In this document: piece after piece, positions 33,028 through 41,856 of the stretch
Numbering within the stretch: position 1 is the stretch's first letter
Layout: every line of letters begins with the position of its first letter
Assembly (NCBI RefSeq): GCF_036634195.1
Contig: NZ_JAZIFY010000001.1
Location: 62,001 to 126,000 of the forward strand
DNA: 64,000 nucleotides
DNA from: Streptomyces sp. P9-A4
GTDB taxonomy: Bacteria; Actinomycetota; Actinomycetes; Streptomycetales; Streptomycetaceae
Direction: 5' to 3'
Notes under the pieces: model-generated
What the model was told of the DNA's origin: nothing
Seen by the model: only the letters and a program-made list of their open reading frames with translations
Databases searched by the model: none
Position numbers and translations under genes: made by a program

Positions 33028-33256
33028 ATGCGTTCACCCCGTCCCACCCGTCGCCGCGGGCCGCGCAGGTTCGCGGCGCTGCTGCTGTGCGCCGCCGCGA
33101 GCCCGCTCCCGCGGGCGGTCCCCCGCCGGGGCCGCCGCTCCCCCGCCCGTGCCCGGGGCGCTCCAGGCGTACGACACCGTGTACAGCGAGGGCGTCTCGT
33201 CCGGCGGCTTCCTGAACCGGGACGCGCCGGTGACGCTGACGGTCGAGTACCGGTAG
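33028..33256 (+). pseudogene. Small secreted protein gene with a frameshift
   Basis: From ATG 33028 the frame reads MRSPRPTRRRGPRRFAALLL then CAAASPLP, a signal peptide. The frame then fails, but one base later another frame gives AGAAAPPPVPGALQAYDTVY and SSGGFLNRDAPVTLTVEYR ending at TAG 33254. Together they would make one secreted protein of about 75 residues. The break lies between about 33100 and 33125, in a C/G-rich run. It may be true decay or an assembly error. The mature part has no family I recognise. Confidence 0.6.
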
Positions 33257-33297
33257 GCCGGGTGCGGCCGGGCGGGCCCCGGCCGCCGCGGGACTCC

Positions 33298-34290
33298 TCA
33301 GACCCGGGCCCGGTTCTCGGTGGTGACGAGGACCAGCGGGGTCCCCACGCAGGGCAGCAGGCGCAGCCCGTCCGCGCGGTGCCCCGTCCGCGGTCCCGCG
33401 AGGACGGCGCCGAAGTCGGGGCCCCTGGTCAGGGATCCGACCAGGTGGGCCGGGTCGGTGGAGGCGGCGACCCGGCCGCGCGCGTTGACCAGCCGGGCCG
33501 GCCCGGGGAGCGCCTGCAGCGCGGGCAGCACGGCCGCCTCGAAGTGGCGCAGATAGACGTCGGCGGCGGCGACCCCGACGAACGTACCGTCGAGGGCGAC
33601 CGGCGCGGAGAGCGTGAGGCTGTACTCGTCCGAGCAGAGGTAGTCGACATAGGGCCCGGCGACGGCCCGGCGGCCGGTCTCGCGGGGCAGGGTGTACCAG
33701 TCCCAGTGCGTGTAGTCGGAGTACGCCGAGTGCTCGGGGTCAAGGTCGAGCAGGAGCGGCCGTACGGCGCCGCCGGGGCCGCGCTGCCACCACTCCAGCC
33801 AGCCCGGTACGTCGCCGAGGAGGCCGGGCGCGGCGACGAAGCCCACGCCGGAGACGAGCGGGTGACGGTCGAGCCGGTCGCGCAGTCCGGGGCGCAGGGC
33901 CGCGAGGTCACCGGCGAGCGGTGCCCGGCCGGCACGGGAGGCGCCGGCGAGGAGGGCGCCGGTGTCGTCCCCGGTGGCGGCGACGACGAGGAAGACTTCT
34001 TCGAGCGAGGCGTCGACGCGGTCGAGGACGGCACGGTACGGGTCGGGCGTGGAGTCCGCCTGGCCGTGTGCGCGGTGGCCCTGAGCGGGGTCCGCCGCCG
34101 ACCGGACGGCCCGGAGGTCCTGGGCGGGCGTCCGCGCAGGGGTCCGGGCGGGAACCCCCGTCTCGTCGCGTGTGTCCCGGGCGCGGCCGGCCGGCTGTTC
34201 GGGGGCGGCCGTATCCCGTGTCGTCACGGCCGTGCGCGGGGTGTCAGCGGCGGCCCCCGCGCGGCCCGCGAGCCCGGTGCTCCTGCCCAT
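33298..34290 (-). CDS. Soluble Cache-domain (PDC sensor) protein
   Basis: A 330-residue protein. The first 95 residues are charged and Ala/Thr/Arg-rich without a signal peptide. The rest matches a PDC/Cache sensor fold: LRDRLDRHPLVSGVGFVAAP, GWLEWWQRGPGG, AVAGPYVDYLCSDEYSLTLS and APVALDGTFVGVAAADVYLR, similar to the ligand-binding ectodomains of histidine kinases. No membrane span is seen, so the sensor is expected in the cytoplasm. It overlaps the GntR gene by 47 bases and is divergent from an ABC importer, so it may sense the imported amino compound. Function is inferred. Confidence 0.8.
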   Translation of the reverse strand: MGRSTGLAGRAGAAADTPRTAVTTRDTAAPEQPAGRARDTRDETGVPARTPARTPAQDLRAVRSAADPAQGHRAHGQADSTPDPYRAVLDRVDASLEEVFLVVAATGDDTGALLAGASRAGRAPLAGDLAALRPGLRDRLDRHPLVSGVGFVAAPGLLGDVPGWLEWWQRGPGGAVRPLLLDLDPEHSAYSDYTHWDWYTLPRETGRRAVAGPYVDYLCSDEYSLTLSAPVALDGTFVGVAAADVYLRHFEAAVLPALQALPGPARLVNARGRVAASTDPAHLVGSLTRGPDFGAVLAGPRTGHRADGLRLLPCVGTPLVLVTTENRARV

Positions 34291-35092
34291 GCGTGTCCTC
34301 CTCGGAACGAGGCTCGGGTGCGCGTCCGGGGGCGCCGAGGCGCAGCGTGATCAGCCGCCCCACCGACTCCCGTACGCACGTCTCGGCGAGCGCTCTGGCT
34401 CGCTCGTCGGCCTCATCCTGCACGGCGGAGATCACGGCGCGGTGACGATCCGACACACTCGCCAGATGGCCGGGGTCGTCCAGGACCAGGCAGAGCAGTG
34501 CGCCCAGGTCGGTCTGGAGCTCGATCTCCTCGCGGGTCAGACGTGCGGACTGCGCGGCGGCGGCGAGTTCGACATGGAAACGGCCGTAGAGCCGGCTGCG
34601 GGTCGCCGGGTCTTCGGCGGTGGCGAGTTCCTCCGCCGTACGGGCGAGGGGGCGCAGGTCGCCGGGCTGGGTGCGACGGGCGGCCAGCAGGGCGGCGGCG
34701 CCGGAGACGGCCGCCCAGTGGTCGCCGAGGTCGCGCAGTTCCTCCGTGGACCAGTCGGCGAGGCGGGCGCGCAGCCGCTCCTCCGGCGGGTCGTCGGGGA
34801 GCGTGACGAAGCTGCCGCCGCCGCGGCCCCGGCGGGTGGTGACGAGTCCTTGCTGCCGCAGGGCCATGAGGGCCTCGCGAAGGGTGACGGTGGAGACACC
34901 GAGCTGTCCGGCGAGTTCGGTCTCGCCGGGCAGCTGCTCCCCGTCGGCGAGGAGTCCGAGTTCGATGGCGTCGCCGATGCGGCGGACGACGGTGTCCACC
35001 CGCGCCCGGGTGTCGACGGGCGTGAAGACGGCCCTGCGGGCGGCGCCCGTACCGGCCGCGCCGCCGTCGTCCGGTCTGCCGTCTGGTCTCAC
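34244..35092 (-). CDS. GntR/FadR-family transcriptional regulator
   Basis: A 282-residue protein. The winged helix is VVRRIGDAIELGLLADGEQL, then LAGQLGVSTVTLREALMAL and LVTTRRGRGGGSFV. The helical effector domain (FCD-type) follows, with H/D residues near LYGRFHVELAAAAQSARLT. GTG 35092 has GAGGTGG upstream. The gene overlaps the Cache protein by 47 bases, so the two are one operon, divergent from the ABC importer that starts 130 bases away. It probably represses the importer and may respond to the solute or act with the Cache protein. Confidence 0.92.
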   Translation of the reverse strand: MRPDGRPDDGGAAGTGAARRAVFTPVDTRARVDTVVRRIGDAIELGLLADGEQLPGETELAGQLGVSTVTLREALMALRQQGLVTTRRGRGGGSFVTLPDDPPEERLRARLADWSTEELRDLGDHWAAVSGAAALLAARRTQPGDLRPLARTAEELATAEDPATRSRLYGRFHVELAAAAQSARLTREEIELQTDLGALLCLVLDDPGHLASVSDRHRAVISAVQDEADERARALAETCVRESVGRLITLRLGAPGRAPEPRSEEDTHGQEHRARGPRGGRR

Positions 35093-35126
35093 GGTTAACC
35101 ACCTCGCGCGTCGAGCGTTGACTCAG

Positions 35127-35141
35127 CCTTTACCTTAAAGG
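35127..35141. promoter_or_regulatory. Putative GntR operator / promoter in the divergent gap
   Basis: CCTTTACCTTAAAGG is a near-perfect palindrome (CCTTTA / TTAAAGG) in the AT-rich gap between the GntR gene and the importer operon. Its site and symmetry fit an operator. Which protein binds is inferred from position. Confidence 0.5.
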
Positions 35142-35223
35142 GGTCTTGAGATTTGAACTATGACTTCATATGTTTACGCCCACGCCCGAGCAACGCTCCA
35201 CCGCACCAGAAAGGTTCCCGCCC

Positions 35224-36261
35224 ATGGAGGGAATGGCGATCCGGCTGACGGGACTGCGCAAGACCTACGGCAGCACGCAAGCCGTGGCCGGTGTGGACCT
35301 GGAGATCGCCGACGGCGAGTTCTTCTCGATGCTGGGCCCCTCCGGCTCGGGGAAGACGACCGTCCTGCGGATGATCGCCGGCTTCGAGGCCCCGAGCGCG
35401 GGCACCGTCGAGCTGGCCGGCCGGGACGTCACCCGGCTCGCCCCCTTCGAGCGGGACGTGCACACCGTCTTCCAGGACTACGCCCTCTTCCCCCATATGA
35501 CGGTGGAGCAGAACGTCGCCTACGGGCTCAAGGTGCGGGGGGTCCCCCGCGCCGAACGCCTGGTGCGGGCCCGCGCCTCCCTCACCCGCGTGGGACTCGA
35601 AGGTCTCGGCCGGCGCAGGCCGGCCGAGCTGTCCGGCGGCCAGCGCCAGCGCGTCGCCCTGGCACGCGCGCTCGTCGGCCGCCCCCGTGTGCTGCTGCTC
35701 GACGAGCCGCTGGGCGCACTCGACCTGAAGCTCCGGGAGCGGATGCAGGTCGAGCTCAAGCAGATCCAGCGGGAGGTCGGCATCACCTTCGTGTTCGTCA
35801 CCCACGACCAGGAGGAGGCCCTGACCATGAGCGACCGCATCGCCGTCTTCCACCAGGGCCGGATCGAGCAGGTCGCCGCCCCGGCCGATATCTACGAGCG
35901 CCCCGGCACCCCGTTCGTGGCCGGCTTCGTCGGCACCTCCAACCTGCTGAGCGGCGACACCGCCCGGCGCCTCGTCGGGTCGCCGGGGACGTACAGCATC
36001 CGCCCCGAGAAGATCCGCGTACTGACCGATCCGAAGGCCCCCGGCACCCCCGGGCTCGCGACCGCCGCCGGCACCGTCGCCGAGGTCGTCTACCTGGGCG
36101 ACTCCACCCGCTTCCTGGTGGACCTGGACGCGGGCGGGCGGCTCACCGCGCTCCAGCAGAACCTGGAGACCTCCTCCGCCGACCTCGCCGCCTTCCGGGG
36201 CGCCCGGGTGGGCCTCAGCTGGCAGCCGCACCACGCCGTGCGCGTACCGGACAACGCGTAA
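35224..36261 (+). CDS. potA: ABC importer ATP-binding protein (polyamine type, PotA-like)
   Basis: A 345-residue ATPase. Walker A is MLGPSGSGKTTVLRM, Q-loop FQDYALFPHM, signature LSGGQRQRVALARAL, Walker B LLLDEPLGALD and switch histidine VFVTHDQEEAL. The last 90 residues are a TOBE-type domain (RPEKIRVL, VYLGDSTRFLV). The order PotA-D-B-C matches spermidine/putrescine importers. The frame opens further upstream, at 35170, without an RBS; 35224 has AAAGG at nine bases and was chosen. It is the first gene of a four-gene operon divergent from GntR. Confidence 0.93.
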   Translation: MEGMAIRLTGLRKTYGSTQAVAGVDLEIADGEFFSMLGPSGSGKTTVLRMIAGFEAPSAGTVELAGRDVTRLAPFERDVHTVFQDYALFPHMTVEQNVAYGLKVRGVPRAERLVRARASLTRVGLEGLGRRRPAELSGGQRQRVALARALVGRPRVLLLDEPLGALDLKLRERMQVELKQIQREVGITFVFVTHDQEEALTMSDRIAVFHQGRIEQVAAPADIYERPGTPFVAGFVGTSNLLSGDTARRLVGSPGTYSIRPEKIRVLTDPKAPGTPGLATAAGTVAEVVYLGDSTRFLVDLDAGGRLTALQQNLETSSADLAAFRGARVGLSWQPHHAVRVPDNA

Positions 36262-36306
36262 CGCACCCGTCGAACCCCCCGTCCCCCTCACCCCACGGAG
36301 CATCAC

Positions 36307-37506
36307 GTGCGCCCGCACCGTTCCCTCCTGACCGCAGCCGCCGTCTCCGGTCTGCTCCTCCTCACCGCCTGCGGCTCGGCCGACCCGGCCGGCTCCGGTG
36401 GGTCCGGCGGTCTCAACCCGCCGGACCTGAAGGCACCGACCTCGCTCGGCAAGGCCGAGGGCGAGGTCAACCTGATCGCCTGGGCCGGATACGTCGAGGA
36501 CGGCTCCAACGATCCGAAGGTCGACTGGGTCAGCGCCTTCGAGAAGCAGACCGGCTGCCGGGTGAACGCCAAGACGGCGGCGACCTCCGACGAGATGGTC
36601 TCGCTGATGAAGACCGGCGCGTACGACGCCGTCTCCGCCTCCGGCGACGCCTCGCTCAGGCTCATCGCCTCCGGCGACGCCGCACCGGTCAACACCGCGC
36701 TCGTACCGAACTACGCCGACGTCTTCGCCGGGCTCAAGAACAAGGACTGGAACTCCGTCAAGGGAGTCGCCTACGGCATCCCGCACGGCCGGGGCGCCAA
36801 CCTCCTCATGTACGACACCGAGAAGGTGAAGCCGGCCCCCGACTCCTGGTCCGCCGTCTTCGACAAGGCCTCGGCGCACAGCGGCAAGGTCACCGCGTAC
36901 GACTCCCCCATCTACCTCGCGGACGCGGCGCTGTACCTCAAGGCGACCAAGCCCGAGCTGGGGATCACCAACCCCTACGCCCTGGACCAGAAGCAGTTCG
37001 ACGCCGCCGTCGCCCTGCTCAAGGAGCAGAACAAGCACGTCGGCGAGTACTGGAGCGACTACCTCAAGGAGATCTCCGCCTTCAAGAGCGGCGACTCCGT
37101 CGTCGGGACCAGCTGGCAGGTCATCGCCAACCTCGCCAAGGCGGAGGGGGCGAAGACCGAGGCGGTGCTGCCGAAGGAGGGCTCCACCGGCTGGTCCGAC
37201 ACCTGGATGGTCTCGGCCGAGGCCAAGCACCCGGCCTGCGCCTACAAGTGGCTCGACTGGATCGTCTCGCCGAAGACCAACGCCCAGGTCGCCGAGTACT
37301 TCGGCGAGGCCCCGGCCAACGCCAAGTCCTGCGCCGAGACGGCCGACAAGAACCACTGCACCGTCTTCCACGCCGCCGACGAGACGTACTGGAAGCGGGT
37401 CCACTTCTGGACGACGCCGATCGAGCAGTGCCTCGACGGCCGGACGGACGCCCGCTGCGTGCCGTACGCCAAGTGGGTCCAGGCCTGGACCGAGATCAAG
37501 GGCTGA
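36307..37506 (+). CDS. potD: ABC importer substrate-binding lipoprotein (PotD-like)
   Basis: A 399-residue lipoprotein: signal with lipobox LLLTACGS (cysteine is lipidated, residue about 25). The mature part matches PotD/family 1-like polyamine or amino-compound binding proteins: NLIAWAGYVEDGSNDPKVDW, KTAATSDEMVSLMKTGAYD, GIPHGRGANLLMYDTEKV and KWLDWIVSPKTNAQVAEYFG. GTG start at 36307 follows the potA stop by 45 bases. It should bring a solute to the permeases. Polyamine or gamma-aminobutyrate are likely candidates; binding is not proven. Confidence 0.93.
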   Translation: MRPHRSLLTAAAVSGLLLLTACGSADPAGSGGSGGLNPPDLKAPTSLGKAEGEVNLIAWAGYVEDGSNDPKVDWVSAFEKQTGCRVNAKTAATSDEMVSLMKTGAYDAVSASGDASLRLIASGDAAPVNTALVPNYADVFAGLKNKDWNSVKGVAYGIPHGRGANLLMYDTEKVKPAPDSWSAVFDKASAHSGKVTAYDSPIYLADAALYLKATKPELGITNPYALDQKQFDAAVALLKEQNKHVGEYWSDYLKEISAFKSGDSVVGTSWQVIANLAKAEGAKTEAVLPKEGSTGWSDTWMVSAEAKHPACAYKWLDWIVSPKTNAQVAEYFGEAPANAKSCAETADKNHCTVFHAADETYWKRVHFWTTPIEQCLDGRTDARCVPYAKWVQAWTEIKG

Positions 37507-37514
37507 CCCGTCCC

Positions 37515-38462
37515 ATGACCGCGCTCTCCCCGCTCTCCCCCCGGCTCTCCCCGGAGTCCCCCGCCGGAGCCCCAGGAGCCGCCGGAACGAAGCGGACCGC
37601 CGGCGCCGTCCGGCGGTTCGCCGGGGCCCTGCACCGGCGGCCCCGGCTGCGGCTCGCGGCGCTGCTCACCGCGCCGCTGCTCTGGCTGGTCCTCGCCTAT
37701 CTCGGCTCGCTCGCCGCCCTCTTCCTCTCCGCGTTCTGGACGACCGACAGCTTCACCTCGGAGGTCGTACGGATCTGGACCTCGCGGAACTTCGAGGAAC
37801 TGGTCACCTCGCCCGTGTACCGGACCGTCGCCCTGCGGACCGTCGGCGTCGCCCTCGGCGTGACCGCGCTCTGCGCCGTCCTCGCCTTCCCGCTCGCCTT
37901 CTACACCGCCCGCGTGGCGCACCCGCGCCGCCGCCCGCTGCTCGTGGTAGCGCTGCTCACGCCGCTCTGGGCGGGCTACCTGGTGAAGGTGTACGCCTGG
38001 CGGCTGATCCTCTCCGAGGGCGGCCCGCTGGACTGGGCGCTGCGCCCCTTCGGCCTGAGCGGGCCGGGGTACGGCCTGACGGCCACGGTGCTCGTCCTGA
38101 CGTACCTCTGGCTGCCGTACATGGTGCTGCCGATCCACACGGCGCTCGTCCAGCTGCCGGAGAACCTGCTGCACGCCTCGGCCGACCTGGGGGCGAGGAA
38201 CGGACGGACCTTCCTCTCGGTGGTGCTCCCGCTGGTGTGGCCGGCGGTCGCCGCCGGGTCCGTCTTCACCTTCTCGCTGAGCCTGGGCGACTACATCACG
38301 GTGCAGATCGTCGGCGGCAAGACCCAACTGCTCGGCAACCTCGTCTACTCCAACGTCACCCTGAACCTGCCACTGGCGGCCGCGCTCGGCACCGTGCCGG
38401 TCGCCGTGATCGTGGTGTACCTGCTCGCGGTGCGGCGCTCCGGTGCGCTGCGCAGTCTGTGA
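37515..38462 (+). CDS. potB: ABC importer permease (PotB-like)
   Basis: A 315-residue protein with about six spans after a Pro/Ser-rich N-terminal tail of about 45 residues. The permease contact (EAA) loop is LPENLLHASADLGARNGRTF followed by VVLPLVWP. Other spans include LLAALLTAPLLWLVLAYLG-like and SLGDYITVQIVGGKTQLLG, typical of PotB/type I permeases. It starts eight bases after potD and ends 22 bases before potC. It forms the channel with PotC. Confidence 0.93.
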   Translation: MTALSPLSPRLSPESPAGAPGAAGTKRTAGAVRRFAGALHRRPRLRLAALLTAPLLWLVLAYLGSLAALFLSAFWTTDSFTSEVVRIWTSRNFEELVTSPVYRTVALRTVGVALGVTALCAVLAFPLAFYTARVAHPRRRPLLVVALLTPLWAGYLVKVYAWRLILSEGGPLDWALRPFGLSGPGYGLTATVLVLTYLWLPYMVLPIHTALVQLPENLLHASADLGARNGRTFLSVVLPLVWPAVAAGSVFTFSLSLGDYITVQIVGGKTQLLGNLVYSNVTLNLPLAAALGTVPVAVIVVYLLAVRRSGALRSL

Positions 38463-38484
38463 CCGGCCGGAAGGACCCCGACCG

Positions 38485-39300
38485 ATGAACCTCTCCCGTC
38501 CCGCGCGGATCGCGCTGCGCACCGCCGCCGGGCTCGTCCTCACGGCGATCTACCTGCCGCTGCTGCTCGTACTGCTCGGCTCGTTCAACCCGGACCGGTC
38601 GGCGAGCTGGCCGCCGCCCGGCCTCACGCTCGACTGGTGGGCGGCCGCCTGGGACAACGAGGGCGCGCGGGCGGCGCTCTGGACCTCGGTCAGGGCCGGA
38701 CTGGCGGCGACGGCGGTGGCGCTGGTGCTCGGCACGCTCATCGCCTTCGCGGTCCAGCGGTACACCTTCTTCGGGCGCGAGGCCGTCTCCTTCGCGGTGG
38801 TCCTGCCGATCGCACTGCCCGGCATCGTGACGGGCATCGCGCTCAACTCGGCCTTCGGCACGGTCCTGGAGCCGCTCGGGGTGGGCCTCGGGATGTTCAC
38901 GGTGGTGGTGGGCCACGCGACCTTCTGCATCGTGGTGGTCTTCAACAACGTGGTGGCCCGGCTGCGGCGGCTCCCGGGCTCGTACGAGGAGGCGGCAATG
39001 GACCTCGGGGCGCACACCTTCCGCGCCTTCTGGGACGTGACCTTCCCGCTGCTGCGGTCGGCGCTCCTGGCGGGCGGGCTGCTGGCCTTCGCGCTGTCCT
39101 TCGACGAGATCGTGGTGACGACGTTCACGGCCGGTCCTGGCCTGGAGACCCTGCCCGTGTGGATCTTCAACAACATGACCCGCCCTCAGCAGGCCCCGGT
39201 GGTCAACGTGGTGGCCGCGGTACTGGTCCTGCTGTCGGTGGTGCCGATCTACGCGGCACAGCGGCTCTCCTCGGAGACGGCGGGCGGGGGAAGGGTGTGA
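38485..39300 (+). CDS. potC: ABC importer permease (PotC-like)
   Basis: A 271-residue protein with about six spans and the permease loop LPGSYEEAAMDLGAHTFRAF followed by DVTFPLLRSALLAGG. Sequence FALSFDEIVVTTFTAGPGLE is typical of PotC. GGAAGGACC precedes the ATG. It is the last gene of the operon, with repeated GTGTGAGGCGC-like sequences after its stop. With PotB it forms the translocation path. Confidence 0.94.
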   Translation: MNLSRPARIALRTAAGLVLTAIYLPLLLVLLGSFNPDRSASWPPPGLTLDWWAAAWDNEGARAALWTSVRAGLAATAVALVLGTLIAFAVQRYTFFGREAVSFAVVLPIALPGIVTGIALNSAFGTVLEPLGVGLGMFTVVVGHATFCIVVVFNNVVARLRRLPGSYEEAAMDLGAHTFRAFWDVTFPLLRSALLAGGLLAFALSFDEIVVTTFTAGPGLETLPVWIFNNMTRPQQAPVVNVVAAVLVLLSVVPIYAAQRLSSETAGGGRV

Positions 39301-39434
39301 GGCGCGAGCTGCGCCGGGTTGTGAGGCGCGGGCAGGTGTGAGCGGCCTGCGGGCGGGAGCGCCGGGTGTGAGGCGCTGTCGGGTGCGGGGCTCCTCGCAC
39401 TGCCAGTTTTCCCGAATGCGCCCTTTGCTCCGTA

Positions 39435-39947
39435 TTGGAGCGCGTGCCCTCACCCGGCGGGCCGCCACCCTGCGGCTCCGGCGGCGCGGCGGAGGAACCG
39501 TCGGCCCGTACCGCCCTGCCGGTGGTCGCCGCGATCCTCGTCACCACGGCGTCGCTGCGCTGGGCGGGCCCACTGCTCCACGAGGCGCCCTCCGTCCTGT
39601 ACGTACCGCCGCTGATCGCCTTCCTGCCGGGTGCGGCGCTGACGCTCGGCGCGATCGAACTCGCCACCGGCGCCGCGCTCTCGGGCATCGCCCGGCTGGC
39701 CGGCGCCGCGAACGTGCTGTTCCCGCTCGCCCTGGGCATCCTGATCGGCACCGAACTCCTGAACCCGCGCCCGTCGTCCGGCCCCGCGGCCGATCCGCTC
39801 GGCGCCGGGGCGCCCTGGGTGGGCGTCCTGGTGGGCGCGGGCCTCCAGCGGCGCCCCCGGCTGAGCATCGGGGAGCCCGCCCCGGCGTCGACCCCGACCG
39901 CACCCGAACCGGCGGCGGAGACTCCGGAATCACCTGCTGGGCCCTGA
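39435..39947 (+). pseudogene. Fragment of a ThrE-type threonine/serine exporter
   Basis: The 170-residue frame contains PSVLYVPPLIAFLPGAALTL, AIELATGAALSGIARLAGAA and NVLFPLALGILIGTELLNP, matching the second half of ThrE exporters, which are normally about 500 residues with more spans before and after. The rest is missing, only TTG/GTG starts without RBS are present, and the end is Pro/Ala-rich. A remnant is most likely; a short independent membrane protein is possible. Confidence 0.6.
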
Positions 39948-39975
39948 GGGGCATGTGCGGACGGGGTCGCCCGCC

Positions 39976-40284
39976 TCAGCGGTCCTGCTTCACCCATTCG
40001 AGGGTCACGCGCAGGCTCGCGGTCGCGCTGCCCTGGACGACGAGCGCGGTGAGCACGCCCGCGTCCACGCCCAGTTGGCAGCCGAACTCGACGGTCGCCC
40101 GGTCCGGGGCCGCCTGGTGGAGCGCGTCTCCGATCTGTGCGGCGAAGGAGGAGAGGGCCCGGGTGACCGCCGACAGGTCGGGCGTACGACCACCGATCCC
40201 TTCGAGTTCCGCGTCGGGGCCGATCCGCCGTGCCTCCACGAAGAGGGTGCCGTCGCCGAGGTCGACCCGGGTGATGTCGGTCAT
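39976..40284 (-). CDS. CU044_2847-like (trypsin-co-occurring domain) protein
   Basis: A 102-residue protein. It begins TDITRVDLGDGTLFVEARRI and contains SSFAAQIGDALHQAAPDRAT then VEFGCQLGVDAGVLTALVVQ and LRVTLEWVK, which matches the small family labelled CU044_2847 or trypsin-co-occurring domain 1 (Trypco1). These often sit near trypsin-like proteases or in conflict-type systems, but no protease is adjacent here. Function unknown. It follows the L,D-transpeptidase gene on the same strand by 16 bases and may be co-transcribed. Confidence 0.8.
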   Translation of the reverse strand: MTDITRVDLGDGTLFVEARRIGPDAELEGIGGRTPDLSAVTRALSSFAAQIGDALHQAAPDRATVEFGCQLGVDAGVLTALVVQGSATASLRVTLEWVKQDR

Positions 40285-40300
40285 CGAAACTCCTGGTGGT

Positions 40301-41665
40301 TCAGAGGGCCGGGCGCAGGACGGTCGCGGCCGTCGCGGAGCGCGGCCGGGCGGCGCCCGTGTCGAGGGCGCCGGGGCCGAAGGCGCTGCCGCGCCGCCAC
40401 TCGGGCCAGTTGAGGTTCCAGTCGCCGAAGCCGTTGCCGAAGGGGGTCATGGGTTCGCCGTAGCCGTTGACGACGCGCACGAGGTCGCCCTCGCGGACGG
40501 TGCCGAAAAGCCAGGCCGCGTCCTCGGTGCTCATGCCGGTGCAGCCGTGGCTGACGTTCTCGCTGCCCTGCGCGTCGAGCGACCAGGGGGCGGCGTGCAG
40601 GTACTCCCCGCTCCACGTCACCCGGGTGGCCCAACGGACCTTCAGATCGTAGAAGTCGCTGCTGTCGCGGGCGATACCGATGGAGTCGCCGCGCATCCGG
40701 ACCATGGGTTCCTTGCCGAGGACGACCTTGGTGCCGCCGCGGGTGCGGTAGCCGGCCTTGCCGGTGGTGACCGGCAGGGTACGGAGAGGACGGCCGTCGC
40801 GGAACACGGTCATCTCATGGGCGGCGATGTCGGTGACGGCCTCGATCCGCGCCCCGGTGGTGAAGGTCAGGGGCTTCGAGCGGCCACCGTAGAGACCGCC
40901 GGTGATCCAGGCCCCTTCGAGACCGCTGCGGACCCGGACCGTGGTGCGCGCGTGCCAGTAGTGGCGGGGCCGGTAGTGGAGGGTGGCGGAGTCGACCCAG
41001 TACCAGGAGCCCTCGACGTGGGGTTCCGTCCGTACGTCCAGGGCGCGCTCGACGACACGCCGGGCCTCGGGGGCGTCGGCCGGCACGGGGTGGCTGAGTT
41101 CGGCGGTGACCGGCTGCCCGACTCCGTACGTCCCGCCGTCGTCCGGCCCGAAGGCGACGGTGAGCCGGGCCCCGGCGGAAGCGGCGACGGTACGGAAGTC
41201 CAGCCGGGCGACGTGCCGGAGCGGGCCCGCCGGGTCGGCCCGCTCGACGACGAGGCGGGCGGCGAACCGGCTTCCCGCGGGCAGCGGCGCGGCACTGGTC
41301 CACCGGCTTCCGTCGGCGCTCGGCGCGCCGGCGACGCGCCGTCCACGGTGGTCGGTGACGGTGACGTCGGCGAACACGCCCGGGCTCCGCAGGGCGAGTT
41401 CCACGGGCCCCGACGCCCGGGGGTCCAGGGTGAACGGCCGCGCGGTGAGGACGGGGCCGCCGCCGAGCGCGAGGGTGTGCCGGGGCGCGGAGCACAGGCC
41501 GCCGGCGGCGCAGCCGTCCACGGAGACGACGGCGGTGGCCGACGGGCCCGCGGCGGGCCGTGCGTCCGGGCCGGACTGCGGCGACTGCGCCGCCGTACCG
41601 ACGAGAACGGCTCCCACCGCGAAGGACAGCGCTCCCCACCCCCGTACGTATCTGCGTGACGACAC
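40301..41665 (-). CDS. L,D-transpeptidase with Ig-like domains
   Basis: A 454-residue exported protein. GTG 41665 was chosen because GGAGGT lies eight bases upstream; an in-frame GTG three codons earlier overlaps that site. A hydrophobic signal follows (RGWGALSFAVGAVLVGTAAQ). Two Ig-like beta domains fill about 50-290. The YkuD catalytic domain has SHGCTGMSTEDAAWL (cysteine about residue 375) after the WSLDAQGSENV segment. This matches LdtMt2-type transpeptidases that make 3-3 crosslinks in the wall. It is alone, with the Trypco1-like gene after it. Confidence 0.93.
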   Translation of the reverse strand: MSSRRYVRGWGALSFAVGAVLVGTAAQSPQSGPDARPAAGPSATAVVSVDGCAAGGLCSAPRHTLALGGGPVLTARPFTLDPRASGPVELALRSPGVFADVTVTDHRGRRVAGAPSADGSRWTSAAPLPAGSRFAARLVVERADPAGPLRHVARLDFRTVAASAGARLTVAFGPDDGGTYGVGQPVTAELSHPVPADAPEARRVVERALDVRTEPHVEGSWYWVDSATLHYRPRHYWHARTTVRVRSGLEGAWITGGLYGGRSKPLTFTTGARIEAVTDIAAHEMTVFRDGRPLRTLPVTTGKAGYRTRGGTKVVLGKEPMVRMRGDSIGIARDSSDFYDLKVRWATRVTWSGEYLHAAPWSLDAQGSENVSHGCTGMSTEDAAWLFGTVREGDLVRVVNGYGEPMTPFGNGFGDWNLNWPEWRRGSAFGPGALDTGAARPRSATAATVLRPAL

Positions 41666-41856
41666 GTAGGACACCTCCCCTTCCGTTTCCGTACGACGAT
41701 GTCGGCGGCCGTTGCCGACCGGAGCATCAAATCGGATGAGAGGAGGAAAAGATGATCAAGGCGTCGGGCGTGGCGGCGGACTCGTGGGCGAGACGACTCG
41801 AATGGATCAGCGGCCGGGGACCAGCAGGGCGGCGGCGGGGAACCAGCCGCGAGGGG

